64,000 nt of DNA from Psychromonas sp. MME1 (lineage in GTDB: Bacteria > Pseudomonadota > Gammaproteobacteria > Enterobacterales > Psychromonadaceae): NCBI RefSeq assembly GCF_041080865.1, contig NZ_CP160906.1, positions 3,123,629 through 3,187,628 of the forward strand, given 5' to 3'. The position numbers and the translations under genes are program-made. Positions 16,985 to 26,067 of the stretch are shown piece after piece. The notes below the pieces were generated by a model. The model searched no databases. It was given only the letters and a program-made list of their open reading frames with translations, and was not told the DNA's origin. Positions within the stretch are counted from its first letter, which is position 1. Each line of letters starts with the position of its first letter.

Positions 16985-17683
16985 TTATTTTCGTGAGCGT
17001 TTGAAGAATAAAAAAGCTCCCATTAGCATGATACCAAAAGTACCGAAAGCCCCACCTGTACGGATAGTTGGTTCAGTTGGATCAACTGGGTCAACTGGAT
17101 CAACTGGATCAACTGGATCAACTGGATCAGTCGGATCGTCACCTACAGCAACCATGTTATCGATTTGGAATGAAGCTGCTAATGTTGCCCATGGCATTCC
17201 GTAAAATTGGATATATTGAATTTTACTAAGATCTACATCTGTACAAGTTGTTAAATCTAAGGTCATAGTATCCATTTTAGCAACGGCAAAACCATATTGC
17301 TCTAAATTACAAACTGCTGCATTTACATCTTCAAGTCGCAAAGCAAAATCAATTGCTGCACCAGATGTGTTGTAAACATCAAACTTAATTTCGTTATATT
17401 TACTTAAATCAAAGCTTGTTCCACCTAATCCACTAAATCCTACTTTTTGGTAGTCAGTACTATTAGCTGCATTGAACTCAATATCCCAAACCTGACCATC
17501 TGCCGAAGTAAATCCTGCATTTGCAGCAGTAAGATCATATGCAGCCCCATTATTTACATAAGCAACCTCATCAACAGGTTCAGCAATTGTTCCTTCAAAT
17601 GTATTAATTACAGTGGTTGCAGCCATTGCTGATGTAGATAACATTGCTAGCGATATTGCTGAGGTTAATAATGTTTTTTTCAT
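16985..17683 (-). CDS. Secreted GlyGly-CTERM beta-sandwich protein with DPV repeats
   Basis: A 232-aa exported protein with a Sec signal (MKKTLLTSAISLAMLSTSAMA). Residues 25-180 form a CBM-like beta-sandwich (FDLSKYNEIKFDVYNTSGAAIDF... ends FQIDNMVAVG). A Pro linker of repeated DPV follows (about 183-202). The C-terminus is GGAFGTFGIMLMGAFLFFKRSRK: a Gly-Gly, a hydrophobic span and a basic tail. This is a GlyGly-CTERM signal of the kind processed by rhombosortase and exported by type II secretion. It has no catalytic domain. The context between GH50 and GH16 suggests a polysaccharide-binding protein released or anchored at the surface. Confidence 0.8.
   Translation of the reverse strand: MKKTLLTSAISLAMLSTSAMAATTVINTFEGTIAEPVDEVAYVNNGAAYDLTAANAGFTSADGQVWDIEFNAANSTDYQKVGFSGLGGTSFDLSKYNEIKFDVYNTSGAAIDFALRLEDVNAAVCNLEQYGFAVAKMDTMTLDLTTCTDVDLSKIQYIQFYGMPWATLAASFQIDNMVAVGDDPTDPVDPVDPVDPVDPVDPTEPTIRTGGAFGTFGIMLMGAFLFFKRSRK
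17079..17131. repeat. 9-bp tandem repeats coding DPV linker
   Basis: The plus strand repeats CAACTGGAT (one unit with GGG) about five times in a row, with degenerate units on each side. Each unit is 9 bp, so copy-number change keeps the frame and alters the length of the Asp-Pro-Val linker of the GlyGly-CTERM protein. Confidence 0.8.
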
Positions 17684-17746
17684 TTGTATATCCTTATATA
17701 TGCATTGTTGATATGCCGCCTAACAGCTAGACGACATTTGTTTTTA

Positions 17747-20602
17747 CTATTTAGAAAATCGATTTTGGTATAAACCTTTATTGAATGCTTTTGCCGCTTC
17801 AATTAGTTTTGTATAGGGTTGGTCAGCAATGGTGACAAAACCTACGTTGTAGTTTTCGCCATCCCACGCTCGGCCAGTTGCGGGTGAATCTAAGTATTGG
17901 AACCAATGTGCACCAACAAAGTAAGGGTTATCCACTACACTTTGCATGTACTTGGTATACATCTCAGCACGTTCTGCTTGGTTTGAAGCACTTACAATAC
18001 CACCATGGAAAAGACCGGTATCTGTCGAACCAAAGTGGAACTCACCAATCACGCTTGGTTTATCAATTTTTGCTAACCACTTTTTAAAGTGCGCTTTTTT
18101 AGGATCGTTGAGGTCGTTTGCATAGAGGTTATAACTCATCACATCGACGTATTTTGCCGCCCCTGCTGCAATCTCTGGCGTTACACCCCAGTCTGCAAAG
18201 CGAGCCCCTAAATACATATGATTAGGTAAAACACGATTTAACTCAGCGTCAACAGTTGAAAAATATTTCTCTGATAATAGTGTTAACATTGCAGAGTAAT
18301 CATTTTTCATACCTTTGTTTAACTTTTCGCGATGATCAAACGAAGTATCAAACTCCTTCCATGAACTAACGTTGGTATTCCATGCATTGTTCAATGCTTT
18401 GATTGTTGTATATTTACCTTTTAGATAGCTTGAAAATGCCGCTTTTGCAGGGCTCTCTTTTACATTATAAGATAGGGCATTAATGATTAAACCAAAGTGG
18501 TTGGCTTCATTAAGTACGTTACCCCAGCTGATCTCATTGTCGACAAAGATACCTACTAACCACGGGTCGTTTTTATCAAGTTGTTTAGCAAGTCCTTCTG
18601 CCATATCGCGCGCACTTACTTTAAACTCAGGGTCGAATGGATCATGAATCGGTCCCCAGTAGTCGTTACCGGTACTAATTCGCGCATGCTTGCCGTTGAT
18701 CCAACCGTGTGCTTCATAAGCAACTTTTGTTGTGCCATAAAAGGCAGGATCAATCCAGTTTCCTAGCGTTGTAAAGCCCCATTCTTGCATACGATCTAGC
18801 GTTACTTCGCGCCATATTTTCATCGCTTTTTCTTTGTTGGTATCATATTTACGCATTAGATTTGCACGATAAAAACTGAATACTTCACCTTTTTGTACCG
18901 CTCCTGAATGGACATAGCCAGCATAGTCATAGCTTTCTGCTAGAGGATCTGAATATTCAGGTAACCATTCAAACATTGAACGACGTAGTTCAGATTTCAA
19001 CTCAGCGCCTTCGCGTTTTTCAGGATTAGTAAAATCAATACCAGTTATTGTAACCGTGTCATCCATACGGATGTTATCAAGACCAGTCATAAAGAATAAG
19101 CAGCCTTCAGGATCAACTAAATTCCATTGACCATCGGTTTTTTCTGTACGGAAGTGACCGGTTGCCTTTAAGCGAGGCCCATCAGCCCAACCTCCAAATT
19201 TACATCTGCCTTGCATTGGCTGCGATTTACCAATATTGGCGAGCTCTTCTTGACCTTGTGTACGTAACTCTTCAACTGACTTGATTTTTTCGTTCCAATC
19301 ATCACCTCTAAATTGACCAAATTTATCCACAAGGCCTTCATAACGGCTTGTATCTGCATCAATATTTGTAATTAAACGAATAGAATCGACTATAATTTCA
19401 GCGTCTTTTGTTGGGTTTTGAAGATAGAGCTGAATCGAAACAATGTTTGATAGATCTAATGATTTTTCACCCCAACCGTAACTAATTGCTTGTGCATTGT
19501 ATGATTTTTTTGGCGGTTCACTACGCATGCCTGAAACAATTTTTCCGTCTAATTGACTAAGTGGCATGTAGTAGGTTGCTTTCTCATGTGGTTGTAGTGT
19601 CATATAGCTAGAGATACTATCTTTAACACCATCTGCTGTGCCGCCCCAGTTTTTGTTCTCAGCTTGATCCACGCGTAGAAACATTTGTACTGCATCATCG
19701 GTTGGATTTTCAATTTCAAAGGCTAGGCTAAAGTTATCTACGACAGACCAGTCCCAAGGTTCTTGTGCTTTGAAGGTAACATTAGGGTAGTCATCAGTAG
19801 CCGTGAATTTTATGTGTAATCCCTGACCTTCTTGTGTTTTTACTTTATTGATATTTGTAGCAACACTTCGTTCTGTGTCTACGAAACTGAGTTCACCATC
19901 ATCAAATTCAGTGATCATTTGTAGCGTTGGAATAGAGCCCGCTTCAATTACTTTTTCTTCAGCAGAGATAAAGTCACCAGTCGCATCGATAAGTTCGAAA
20001 TTATCAAGGATCACTGTTTGAGCGTCTATTGGCCCTTGTACAAAGACTTGCAGTTCAGCAAGTTTACGTAAGTTGAGGTTTTGCCCATCCCAGTAACCAG
20101 GTAGGTTGCGTTTACCACCGTTGAATAGCATTTCTACTGTTCTTGTTTCACCCGCAGGAATCTGTGTCGCATAGTTTAGTTGATTTGTTGCAGCACCCAT
20201 TTGACCAACGTTATCGACTAATTTGAAAATGATATAAGCTTCTGTATCTGTTGGATTTGTGACATCAACTTTAAAACTGCCTTTGTTGTTCCAATTCCAA
20301 GGTTCACCTTGTGGGAAAAATTTTGCATTTGGCCAGTATTTAAATTTATTCGCTTCAGACACCGCTTCAAAATTAATTTGAACCGCATTTTTGCCTGCTG
20401 TTACCCCCGATTTAGAGACCAATTCCGCACTAGCATGTGATGTTTGAGCATTTGACAAAAAGGATGCTGTTTCAAAGTCTGGCAGTGAAGTTGCAGTATT
20501 GCTTGACGCATCTATTGCCGTATTTTTGGTGTCTGTTGATTGACAACCAACTACACCAAGTAAAATTGCTGGTATAACCAACGAAAGTTTATTTTTAATC
20601 AT
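17747..20602 (-). CDS. GH50 beta-agarase, surface lipoprotein
   Basis: A 951-aa lipoprotein (signal ending ILLGVVGC, Cys 20). Two beta-sandwich modules (about 40-205 and 225-415) precede a GH50 catalytic barrel (about 420-950). Barrel landmarks are GRCKFGGWADG, TGHFRTEKTDGQWNLVDPEG, FMTGLDNIRMDD, the acid/base Glu in IFVDNEISWG, and the nucleophile in SVIGEFHFGSTD, ending VGAHWFQYLDSPATGRAWDGENYNVGF. GH50 enzymes are mostly exo-beta-agarases that release neoagarobiose or neoagarotetraose. The lipoprotein signal places it at the outer membrane or periplasm. It lies downstream of the LamB-like porin after a terminator. Confidence 0.95.
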   Translation of the reverse strand: MIKNKLSLVIPAILLGVVGCQSTDTKNTAIDASSNTATSLPDFETASFLSNAQTSHASAELVSKSGVTAGKNAVQINFEAVSEANKFKYWPNAKFFPQGEPWNWNNKGSFKVDVTNPTDTEAYIIFKLVDNVGQMGAATNQLNYATQIPAGETRTVEMLFNGGKRNLPGYWDGQNLNLRKLAELQVFVQGPIDAQTVILDNFELIDATGDFISAEEKVIEAGSIPTLQMITEFDDGELSFVDTERSVATNINKVKTQEGQGLHIKFTATDDYPNVTFKAQEPWDWSVVDNFSLAFEIENPTDDAVQMFLRVDQAENKNWGGTADGVKDSISSYMTLQPHEKATYYMPLSQLDGKIVSGMRSEPPKKSYNAQAISYGWGEKSLDLSNIVSIQLYLQNPTKDAEIIVDSIRLITNIDADTSRYEGLVDKFGQFRGDDWNEKIKSVEELRTQGQEELANIGKSQPMQGRCKFGGWADGPRLKATGHFRTEKTDGQWNLVDPEGCLFFMTGLDNIRMDDTVTITGIDFTNPEKREGAELKSELRRSMFEWLPEYSDPLAESYDYAGYVHSGAVQKGEVFSFYRANLMRKYDTNKEKAMKIWREVTLDRMQEWGFTTLGNWIDPAFYGTTKVAYEAHGWINGKHARISTGNDYWGPIHDPFDPEFKVSARDMAEGLAKQLDKNDPWLVGIFVDNEISWGNVLNEANHFGLIINALSYNVKESPAKAAFSSYLKGKYTTIKALNNAWNTNVSSWKEFDTSFDHREKLNKGMKNDYSAMLTLLSEKYFSTVDAELNRVLPNHMYLGARFADWGVTPEIAAGAAKYVDVMSYNLYANDLNDPKKAHFKKWLAKIDKPSVIGEFHFGSTDTGLFHGGIVSASNQAERAEMYTKYMQSVVDNPYFVGAHWFQYLDSPATGRAWDGENYNVGFVTIADQPYTKLIEAAKAFNKGLYQNRFSK

Positions 20603-20720
20603 GATTTATCTTCTTAATTGTTACAGCATGTACGTTAATGAAATTGAAGAAACCTATTAACGTTAGCTTTTTGCTAAAACACTTTGCCACTCATTTAATA
20701 AGCGCCTTGAAGTTGAGGAA

Positions 20721-20750
20721 AAAGCCCGATAAAAGTGTTTATAGGGCTTT
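20721..20750 (-). terminator. Terminator of the LamB-like porin gene
   Basis: AAAGCCC-ATAAA pairs with TTTAT-GGGCTTT (one unpaired base each side, loop AGTG). It is followed on the minus strand by TTTTTCC. It separates porin and GH50 transcripts, at least in part. Confidence 0.7.
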
Positions 20751-20806
20751 AAGGTTTTAACTAAGGGTAAGTCACTATTATTTTAGGATTTACCATAGCG
20801 TAACTC

Positions 20807-22081
20807 TTACCACCAAGCTTCAAATTGAGCGCCATAGGTTACGGCATCGTGTTTACCCATTTTCACATCGCCATCTAATCCCCAGCGGTCATAAACTTTA
20901 GTTTCGACATCTTGTTTTGCATAGGTTACAAAGAAGTGAATAACAGGACGATCCCAGAAGCCACCACCTATGTGTAAGTCTTGACTAAGTGTAACTTTAT
21001 GGCCTTTGTTTTTCCCATCATCACCGGAGTTTACAGCAGTAAAATCGATCATTTCATAGCCAAGTTCAAGCTGTGTAGAAGTGCGTGTATTCCAGTTATA
21101 AGTATTTCGAACTACAAATGTATCCCAATCAGAATCGATTACTTTCATACCTGATTCATCGCGAGATTGTTGGTCGTATCTTGCTGATTCATGTTGCCAA
21201 ATATATGAAACACTGAAAGCTTGGTTGAATGCATGGTAACCTTGCCAGAAACCACCGATTTGATACTCTGGTAAAGGCTCCCAACTACGTGTCATTGAAC
21301 CTGATGCGTTATTTGAATAACGAATGAATAATTCGTTATAAGAGCCCCAATCTCCTAAGCGGAATTTTACAGCACCTTGATAAGCATCACGCTTATTTTT
21401 CTGTTTGTTTTCACTATCTGGACCTGATGGAGTACCAAAGTTTGCATATAGATTCATTGATAAGTCATCAAGTAGTTTGATGTCTGATAATGAAGAACTA
21501 AATGCCATTAACTCACCAGCACCATCTGCAGGCGCTTCAGCATAAAGGTTGCGTGTAACACCAAAATGAAATTTAGCAAAACCGAAATCGACGTTTTCAA
21601 TACCAAAACCAGAACCATCATTAGACATTGATTGTGAATCTGTTAAAAAGGTTTCTACACGGTTGAAGTAACGCTTACCAGCCCAGACCGTTGCACTAGG
21701 GTTTGAAGGAATAAGGCCTGAACCTTGTGTATAAAGCTCATCCAGATCAAGGTCTGTTCCATACACAACATTGGCTTTTATGCCCCAATCCATATCATTT
21801 GTTGTTTCCCAACCATGAGCGATATGCATCTCTAACCAGTTTGCTTCATTACCAAGGCGGCCACCTGATGAGTTAGTGTAGGTATTGCCTGGTAAACGGA
21901 AGATATTCATACCATTATTCGCCCAGTCATAACCCGATTTATTTAAGATATCATCACTCGTAGTAGCCATGCCTCCTTTTGCGTAACCATGGTAACTAAA
22001 GCCTTTGTCAATTGCTTGAGCCGAAAAGGCAAGCATTATTCCGGAAAACAATGCTGAGTATTTTAAAAGGTTGTTTTTCAT
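20807..22081 (-). CDS. LamB-type outer-membrane carbohydrate porin
   Basis: A 424-aa outer-membrane beta-barrel with a signal peptide cut after AFSAQA. Maltoporin-family features are the start FSYHGYAKGGM, the RLGNEANWLEMHIAHGWET strand, WAGKRYFNRVETFLTD, the SGFGIENVDFGFAKFHFGV loop, and a C-terminal aromatic strand ending FEAWW. The family forms trimeric 18-strand sugar channels. In this locus the cargo is inferred to be neoagaro-oligosaccharides released by the surface GH16 and GH50 enzymes, delivered to the CUT1 transporter at 27-31 kb. A near-match operator (22168-22179) and a weaker CRP-like site (about 22345-22360) precede it. Confidence 0.88.
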   Translation of the reverse strand: MKNNLLKYSALFSGIMLAFSAQAIDKGFSYHGYAKGGMATTSDDILNKSGYDWANNGMNIFRLPGNTYTNSSGGRLGNEANWLEMHIAHGWETTNDMDWGIKANVVYGTDLDLDELYTQGSGLIPSNPSATVWAGKRYFNRVETFLTDSQSMSNDGSGFGIENVDFGFAKFHFGVTRNLYAEAPADGAGELMAFSSSLSDIKLLDDLSMNLYANFGTPSGPDSENKQKNKRDAYQGAVKFRLGDWGSYNELFIRYSNNASGSMTRSWEPLPEYQIGGFWQGYHAFNQAFSVSYIWQHESARYDQQSRDESGMKVIDSDWDTFVVRNTYNWNTRTSTQLELGYEMIDFTAVNSGDDGKNKGHKVTLSQDLHIGGGFWDRPVIHFFVTYAKQDVETKVYDRWGLDGDVKMGKHDAVTYGAQFEAWW

Positions 22082-22515
22082 TTTTCGTCCTTAGATAAAT
22101 GATGAAGTAAAGTTATAAATAATCGATTTCCTAAAATAGGTGTTTATTTATGGGGGTATTTTAAGGAATGGACAACCAATTTACAGTGATAGGTTTAACA
22201 CTTTGGTTATATTATTAACCCTTATTATTTGTAGGTATATATTGGCTTTTGTTGTTCTTGTGCAATAAAGCATTGTTTATCAGTTGTTTAGGGCGTTTTG
22301 TTGGGTTTTTATACTTTTGTTTGTTAAGTGTTAATATTCATAATTGTGCTATGAATCACGAATTGGTAAATGATTGTTGTTTGTTGGTAGTTTGCCACTC
22401 TCTTGTTGGTAGTTGAATGGATGGTTATTTTTCCTTCGTTTTCTGTAAGTTGTTGAAGTTGAGCTTGTTTTTATGTTGCCCTATGTCCTTGTAATTGGTT
22501 GAACTGTTTGCATTT
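22082..22515. other. Porin promoter region
   Basis: A long upstream region of the porin with the box at 22168 and a CRP-like sequence, TGTGC-TATGAA-TCACG, at about 22345-22360 (eight of ten core bases). No gene is seen. Confidence 0.4.
22168..22179. promoter_or_regulatory. Putative FadR-type operator (ATGGACAACCAA)
   Basis: ATGG-ACAA-CCAA matches TTGG-N4-CCAA at seven of eight positions, 87 bp upstream of the LamB-like porin start. Confidence 0.55.
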
Positions 22516-22547
22516 AAAGAGTGTGAGTATATTTACCCACACTCTTT
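22516..22547 (-). terminator. Terminator of the cytoplasmic GH50 gene
   Basis: AAAGAGTGTG at 22516-22525 pairs perfectly with CACACTCTTT at 22538-22547, 12 bp after the minus-strand stop at 22560. It is followed by AAATGC. Confidence 0.75.
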
Positions 22548-22559
22548 ATTGATAATATG

Positions 22560-24821
22560 TTATTTATAACGGCGAGGGTACATCTCATTATGTAGGCGTT
22601 TTGCTGCTGCTACCATAGGTTTATAGGGTACATCTGCAATAGAAACAAAGCCAACATTATAGTTTTCCCCATCGTAAGAACGGCCTGTTATAGGAGAGTC
22701 AATGTATTGAAACCAGTGAGCACCGACAAAGTAGGGGTTATCGATGACAGTATGCATATAATCTTCATACATTTTACTACGCTCTACTTGGTTGTCTGCA
22801 CTCACTAACCCTGGATGATATAAGCCAGTATCTTTAGAGCCAATATGGAACTCGCCAATAATGCTGGGCATATCGACCTCTTCTAAAAAGGTCCACTGCT
22901 GTGGATGTAAGCCCTCTTTGTAGTAGTTGTAACTAATCACATCACAATGTTTTGCAGCGGCTCTCACCACATCGGGGGTCATACCCCAATCTGCAAATCG
23001 TGCACCTAAATAGAGGTGGTTTGGTAGCTGTGCTTTTAATGACTCGTTAACCACTTTGAAATACTCTGCAGCGTAGATCTCTAATAGCATGCCGTAATCT
23101 TCTAATTGTGCTTCGTTATGGGCTAATCCTGAGACCCCTTTTTCTATCACTTGCCAGCTTGAAAATGCCGTTGACCAACTACTATTTAATTGCTCAATGG
23201 TGTGGTATTTCTCTTTCAGCTGTTGTGTAAATACCGTTTTAGTTGGTGAAGTTTCATCATCAAGGCTTAAGGTGTGAATGGCAATACCGTGCTGGCCTTC
23301 GATAGTGCCCATGCGCCCCCACGATTTTTCATTATCGATGAATATCCCCACACACCAAGGAGAATCTTGGATCTCCTCCTTAATTTGAGCAACGGTCACT
23401 TCAGCGCGCTCTCTAAATAATGGGTCAAAGGGATCAGGCAGTGGCGACCAAAAATCATCGCCACTACTGACGGTTTTAAAGTTACCAATTATCCAACCAT
23501 TAGCAAAAAAGGCGACTTTTTCATTGCGGTAAAACTCAGGTGCAGCCCAGTTGCCCAAAGAGGTAAAGCCCCAGTTGATCATACGGTCAATGGTGACGTC
23601 ACGCCATTTTTGCAGGTAATTTTCAGTGCCATATTTGCGCTCTAAATTGGCGGAGTAGAAGCTGAAGGTTTCGCCGTGGTCTAGTGCGCCATCAAAAAGT
23701 TCACGCATATAACCATAATGTTGACCTAATGGCTCATCGTATTTAGGCAACCAATTAAAACAGTCACGGCGCACTGCACTGCCTACAAATGCCGTTTCTT
23801 TAGCTGCATCAGAAGCAGTGATTTTTTCAATCGAATCTTCAGGTGTTAAATCATCCGGATGACGTTGTTCGATAAGCGCTTGATCATAATCGATGCCGGT
23901 AATGGTGTATGCGTTCGCAAGGCGAATAACATCAATACCGGTTGCAAAGTAAGGGTAGCCCTCTGGGTCGATCAACGACCATTGGCCATCAAATTTTTCT
24001 GTTCTAAAATAGCCTGTTGCTGTAAATTTTTTCGCACCGGTATAACCACCAAAGCGTGAGCGGTTAGTGAGCGCTCCCTCTTTTAGCTCTGCTAACTCCT
24101 CGTTCATGAAGCGAGTTAATTGTGCTTCATCGTGTACTTTTTCAGGATATTCAAACTGTGCATTTTGACCAAACTCATCGATGATATTGGTGAGAAACTC
24201 AGGGTTAACATCAGGGCTTAGCATTAAGCGAAATTGGCTGAAAATAAGGTCATGATCAATCAACGTTCCGTGGATACTCAGTTCAATAGACGCAATTGCT
24301 GTCAGGTCAATATTCATTGACCCCCACATCCAGGTTGCATATTCAAAGGGGCTAGACCATGGTGCAGGGTTGGAACGAAAACCTGAATAATAGTTAGTGC
24401 GGCCTGTTAAATATTCACCTTTTAATTCAACAAGGTAAGTATTTTTTGTTGACCCTTTTATATTAATACTACGGCTATGCATGGTGCCATTTTTATCGAA
24501 TATATTGATAAACACCTGTGTAGAGCGTGCTCCGAGATTGTTTGCATCGAAGGCAAAACAGAAGTTTGTTAATTGGCTCCAGTTCCATAAAATATCGTTT
24601 TGAGGCTTTAAAAAAACAGAGGTTTTAAAGTTTTCTTTACTTTGAGTATGTATTTTTAAACCATACTGCTGCTCATCATGTTGAGAAACAATCGGCGTGA
24701 TTTCTGCATCTACATTTGAAAATGAAAATTCGTTGGGCAGTTTTGCATCGTTAAAATCAAACAGAGTGACTGACGTGTCAAACTCTGATCTTTTGATCGC
24801 ATCTTGGGTTGAGATTACCAT
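22560..24821 (-). CDS. GH50 beta-agarase, no signal peptide (cytoplasmic)
   Basis: A 753-aa protein whose N-terminus (MVISTQDAIKRSEFDTSV) has no export signal, unlike the two lipoprotein GH50 enzymes. One beta-sandwich module (about 15-205) precedes the catalytic barrel (about 240-750), with SRFGGYTGAKKFTATGYFRTEKFDGQW, FATGIDVIRLANAYTITG, acid/base Glu in IFIDNEKSWG, nucleophile Glu in SIIGEFHIGSKD, and HWFQYIDSPITGRSYDGENY. It should trim imported neoagaro-oligosaccharides to neoagarobiose, the substrate of the GH117 enzyme at 37632. It has its own promoter region and terminator. The upstream region holds only a half operator (GTTAACCAA at 24885-24893). Confidence 0.93.
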   Translation of the reverse strand: MVISTQDAIKRSEFDTSVTLFDFNDAKLPNEFSFSNVDAEITPIVSQHDEQQYGLKIHTQSKENFKTSVFLKPQNDILWNWSQLTNFCFAFDANNLGARSTQVFINIFDKNGTMHSRSINIKGSTKNTYLVELKGEYLTGRTNYYSGFRSNPAPWSSPFEYATWMWGSMNIDLTAIASIELSIHGTLIDHDLIFSQFRLMLSPDVNPEFLTNIIDEFGQNAQFEYPEKVHDEAQLTRFMNEELAELKEGALTNRSRFGGYTGAKKFTATGYFRTEKFDGQWSLIDPEGYPYFATGIDVIRLANAYTITGIDYDQALIEQRHPDDLTPEDSIEKITASDAAKETAFVGSAVRRDCFNWLPKYDEPLGQHYGYMRELFDGALDHGETFSFYSANLERKYGTENYLQKWRDVTIDRMINWGFTSLGNWAAPEFYRNEKVAFFANGWIIGNFKTVSSGDDFWSPLPDPFDPLFRERAEVTVAQIKEEIQDSPWCVGIFIDNEKSWGRMGTIEGQHGIAIHTLSLDDETSPTKTVFTQQLKEKYHTIEQLNSSWSTAFSSWQVIEKGVSGLAHNEAQLEDYGMLLEIYAAEYFKVVNESLKAQLPNHLYLGARFADWGMTPDVVRAAAKHCDVISYNYYKEGLHPQQWTFLEEVDMPSIIGEFHIGSKDTGLYHPGLVSADNQVERSKMYEDYMHTVIDNPYFVGAHWFQYIDSPITGRSYDGENYNVGFVSIADVPYKPMVAAAKRLHNEMYPRRYK

Positions 24822-25180
24822 TATTTATTTACCTATGATTAATTGTCTTATCCTTTATTGATTCTAGACCAATTGAGTGTGGGTGTTAACCAATTTTAAA
24901 GGCTAATATATGATCTGACTCGCATCATGACGGATTAATCACCCTGTAATGCTGTTAACATTTTTATCCATATTTTTGAAATTGTTATCACTTTGCCATT
25001 GGCATAGTTTGTAATAAAAATAATGTTGGAAAATTCACTATTTTAACCCTGAAATAAAGGAATAATTTTTTGTTTTGTGTGCTGACAATAACTCACCTAT
25101 TGCGCTCTATTAACAATGGGGTAGACTGGCATTATGAAAACAGTTTACGTTTATTAAAAATTATAAATGGTGGTTGATGC
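24822..25180. other. Divergent promoter, GH50 and GntR-type regulator
   Basis: A shared upstream region of the cytoplasmic GH50 (minus) and the FadR-type regulator (plus). One half-site, GTTAACCAATTTT, lies at about 24885. I see no full palindrome, repeat or small gene. Confidence 0.4.
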
Positions 25181-25948
25181 ATGGATAAAGTAAATACTAA
25201 AAGACGTTATTACGATATTGGTTTACAAATTGAAGGGTTGCTCTATTCTGGTGTTTTTCAAGCTGGCGAGCGACTGCCATCAGAGCGCGAATTAAGTGAA
25301 AGATTTGAGACTAGTCGTGCAACCATTCGAGAAGCAATTATTATGCTTGAATTGAAAGGGCTCGTTGTTGTGCGTCAGGGGGCAGGAATTTATTTTATTG
25401 ATTCGCCAGATAAAATCACTAACCGTTCTTTTATTCCCCATAGTGACATTGGCCCCTTTGAATTGTTGCAAGCGCGACAAATCATTGAAAGTAATATAGC
25501 TGCGTTTGCGGCAAGCCAGATTAAAATTAATGAACTGCGTGAATTAAAGAGAGTACTCGACGCTCAAATTAATGAACTCGATGGTGACAGCGAAAAATTT
25601 GAAGAGTTAGACCGTCAGTTTCATAGTTTGATTGCTGAATCAACACAAAACAGAATGTTGATTAATCAAGCTAATGAGATGTGGAAATCGGTTAGAACTA
25701 ACAATCCTCTTTGGCGTGAACTTAATAATCAGTTTCTCCATAATATTGAATTAAAAAAGATGTGGCTCAATGATCATAAGCGTATTCTTTTAGCATTACA
25801 AAAAAGATCTTCTGAAGAAGTACGTCAAGCGGTATGGCAACATATAGAAAATAGTAAACAACAGTTAATGAAAATAGCAGGTAGTGATGTAGAGAATGTA
25901 GATTTAGAGGATTACTTCTTTAGCTTAGATCTTGACATTGAAATGTGA
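25181..25948 (+). CDS. FadR-subfamily GntR regulator (FCD domain), copy 1
   Basis: A 255-aa regulator with an N-terminal winged helix (YYDIGLQIEGLLYSGVFQAGERLPSERELSERFETSRATIREAIIMLELKGLV, about residues 9-62) and a C-terminal FCD ligand domain (about 85-235) with the helical motif DRQFHSLIAESTQN and HIENSKQQLMK. UxuR/ExuR/PdhR-type members bind TTGG-like palindromes and respond to sugar acids. It is closely similar along its length to the protein at 32288. Divergent from the cytoplasmic GH50, it is a strong candidate for local control of agar genes, with an anhydrogalactonate- or KDG-type effector inferred. Confidence 0.88.
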   Translation: MDKVNTKRRYYDIGLQIEGLLYSGVFQAGERLPSERELSERFETSRATIREAIIMLELKGLVVVRQGAGIYFIDSPDKITNRSFIPHSDIGPFELLQARQIIESNIAAFAASQIKINELRELKRVLDAQINELDGDSEKFEELDRQFHSLIAESTQNRMLINQANEMWKSVRTNNPLWRELNNQFLHNIELKKMWLNDHKRILLALQKRSSEEVRQAVWQHIENSKQQLMKIAGSDVENVDLEDYFFSLDLDIEM

Positions 25949-25977
25949 TACTAATCTGGAGAGATATTAGGTCCATT

Positions 25978-26030
25978 TTTTGCTATTAGATAGCCACGTT
26001 GCATCCAATCGCAATTATTCAATCACAGCT
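25978..26030. repeat. Fragment of the 150-bp MITE-like repeat
   Basis: GTTGCATCCAATCGCAAT at 25995-26012 is the near-exact reverse complement of the internal ATTGCGATTGAATGCAAC of the repeats at 34715 and 49100. Only this core is kept. It lies between the converging ends of the regulator and the GH43-like gene. Confidence 0.5.
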
Positions 26031-26067
26031 ATAAAAGTAAGTGAATACTTGCTTTTATAGCTAAAGG

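Noticed and set aside
17079-17131. Possible CRISPR array
   Set aside because: 9-bp units without spacers inside a coding frame. It is a linker repeat. No CRISPR array or cas gene is present in the window.
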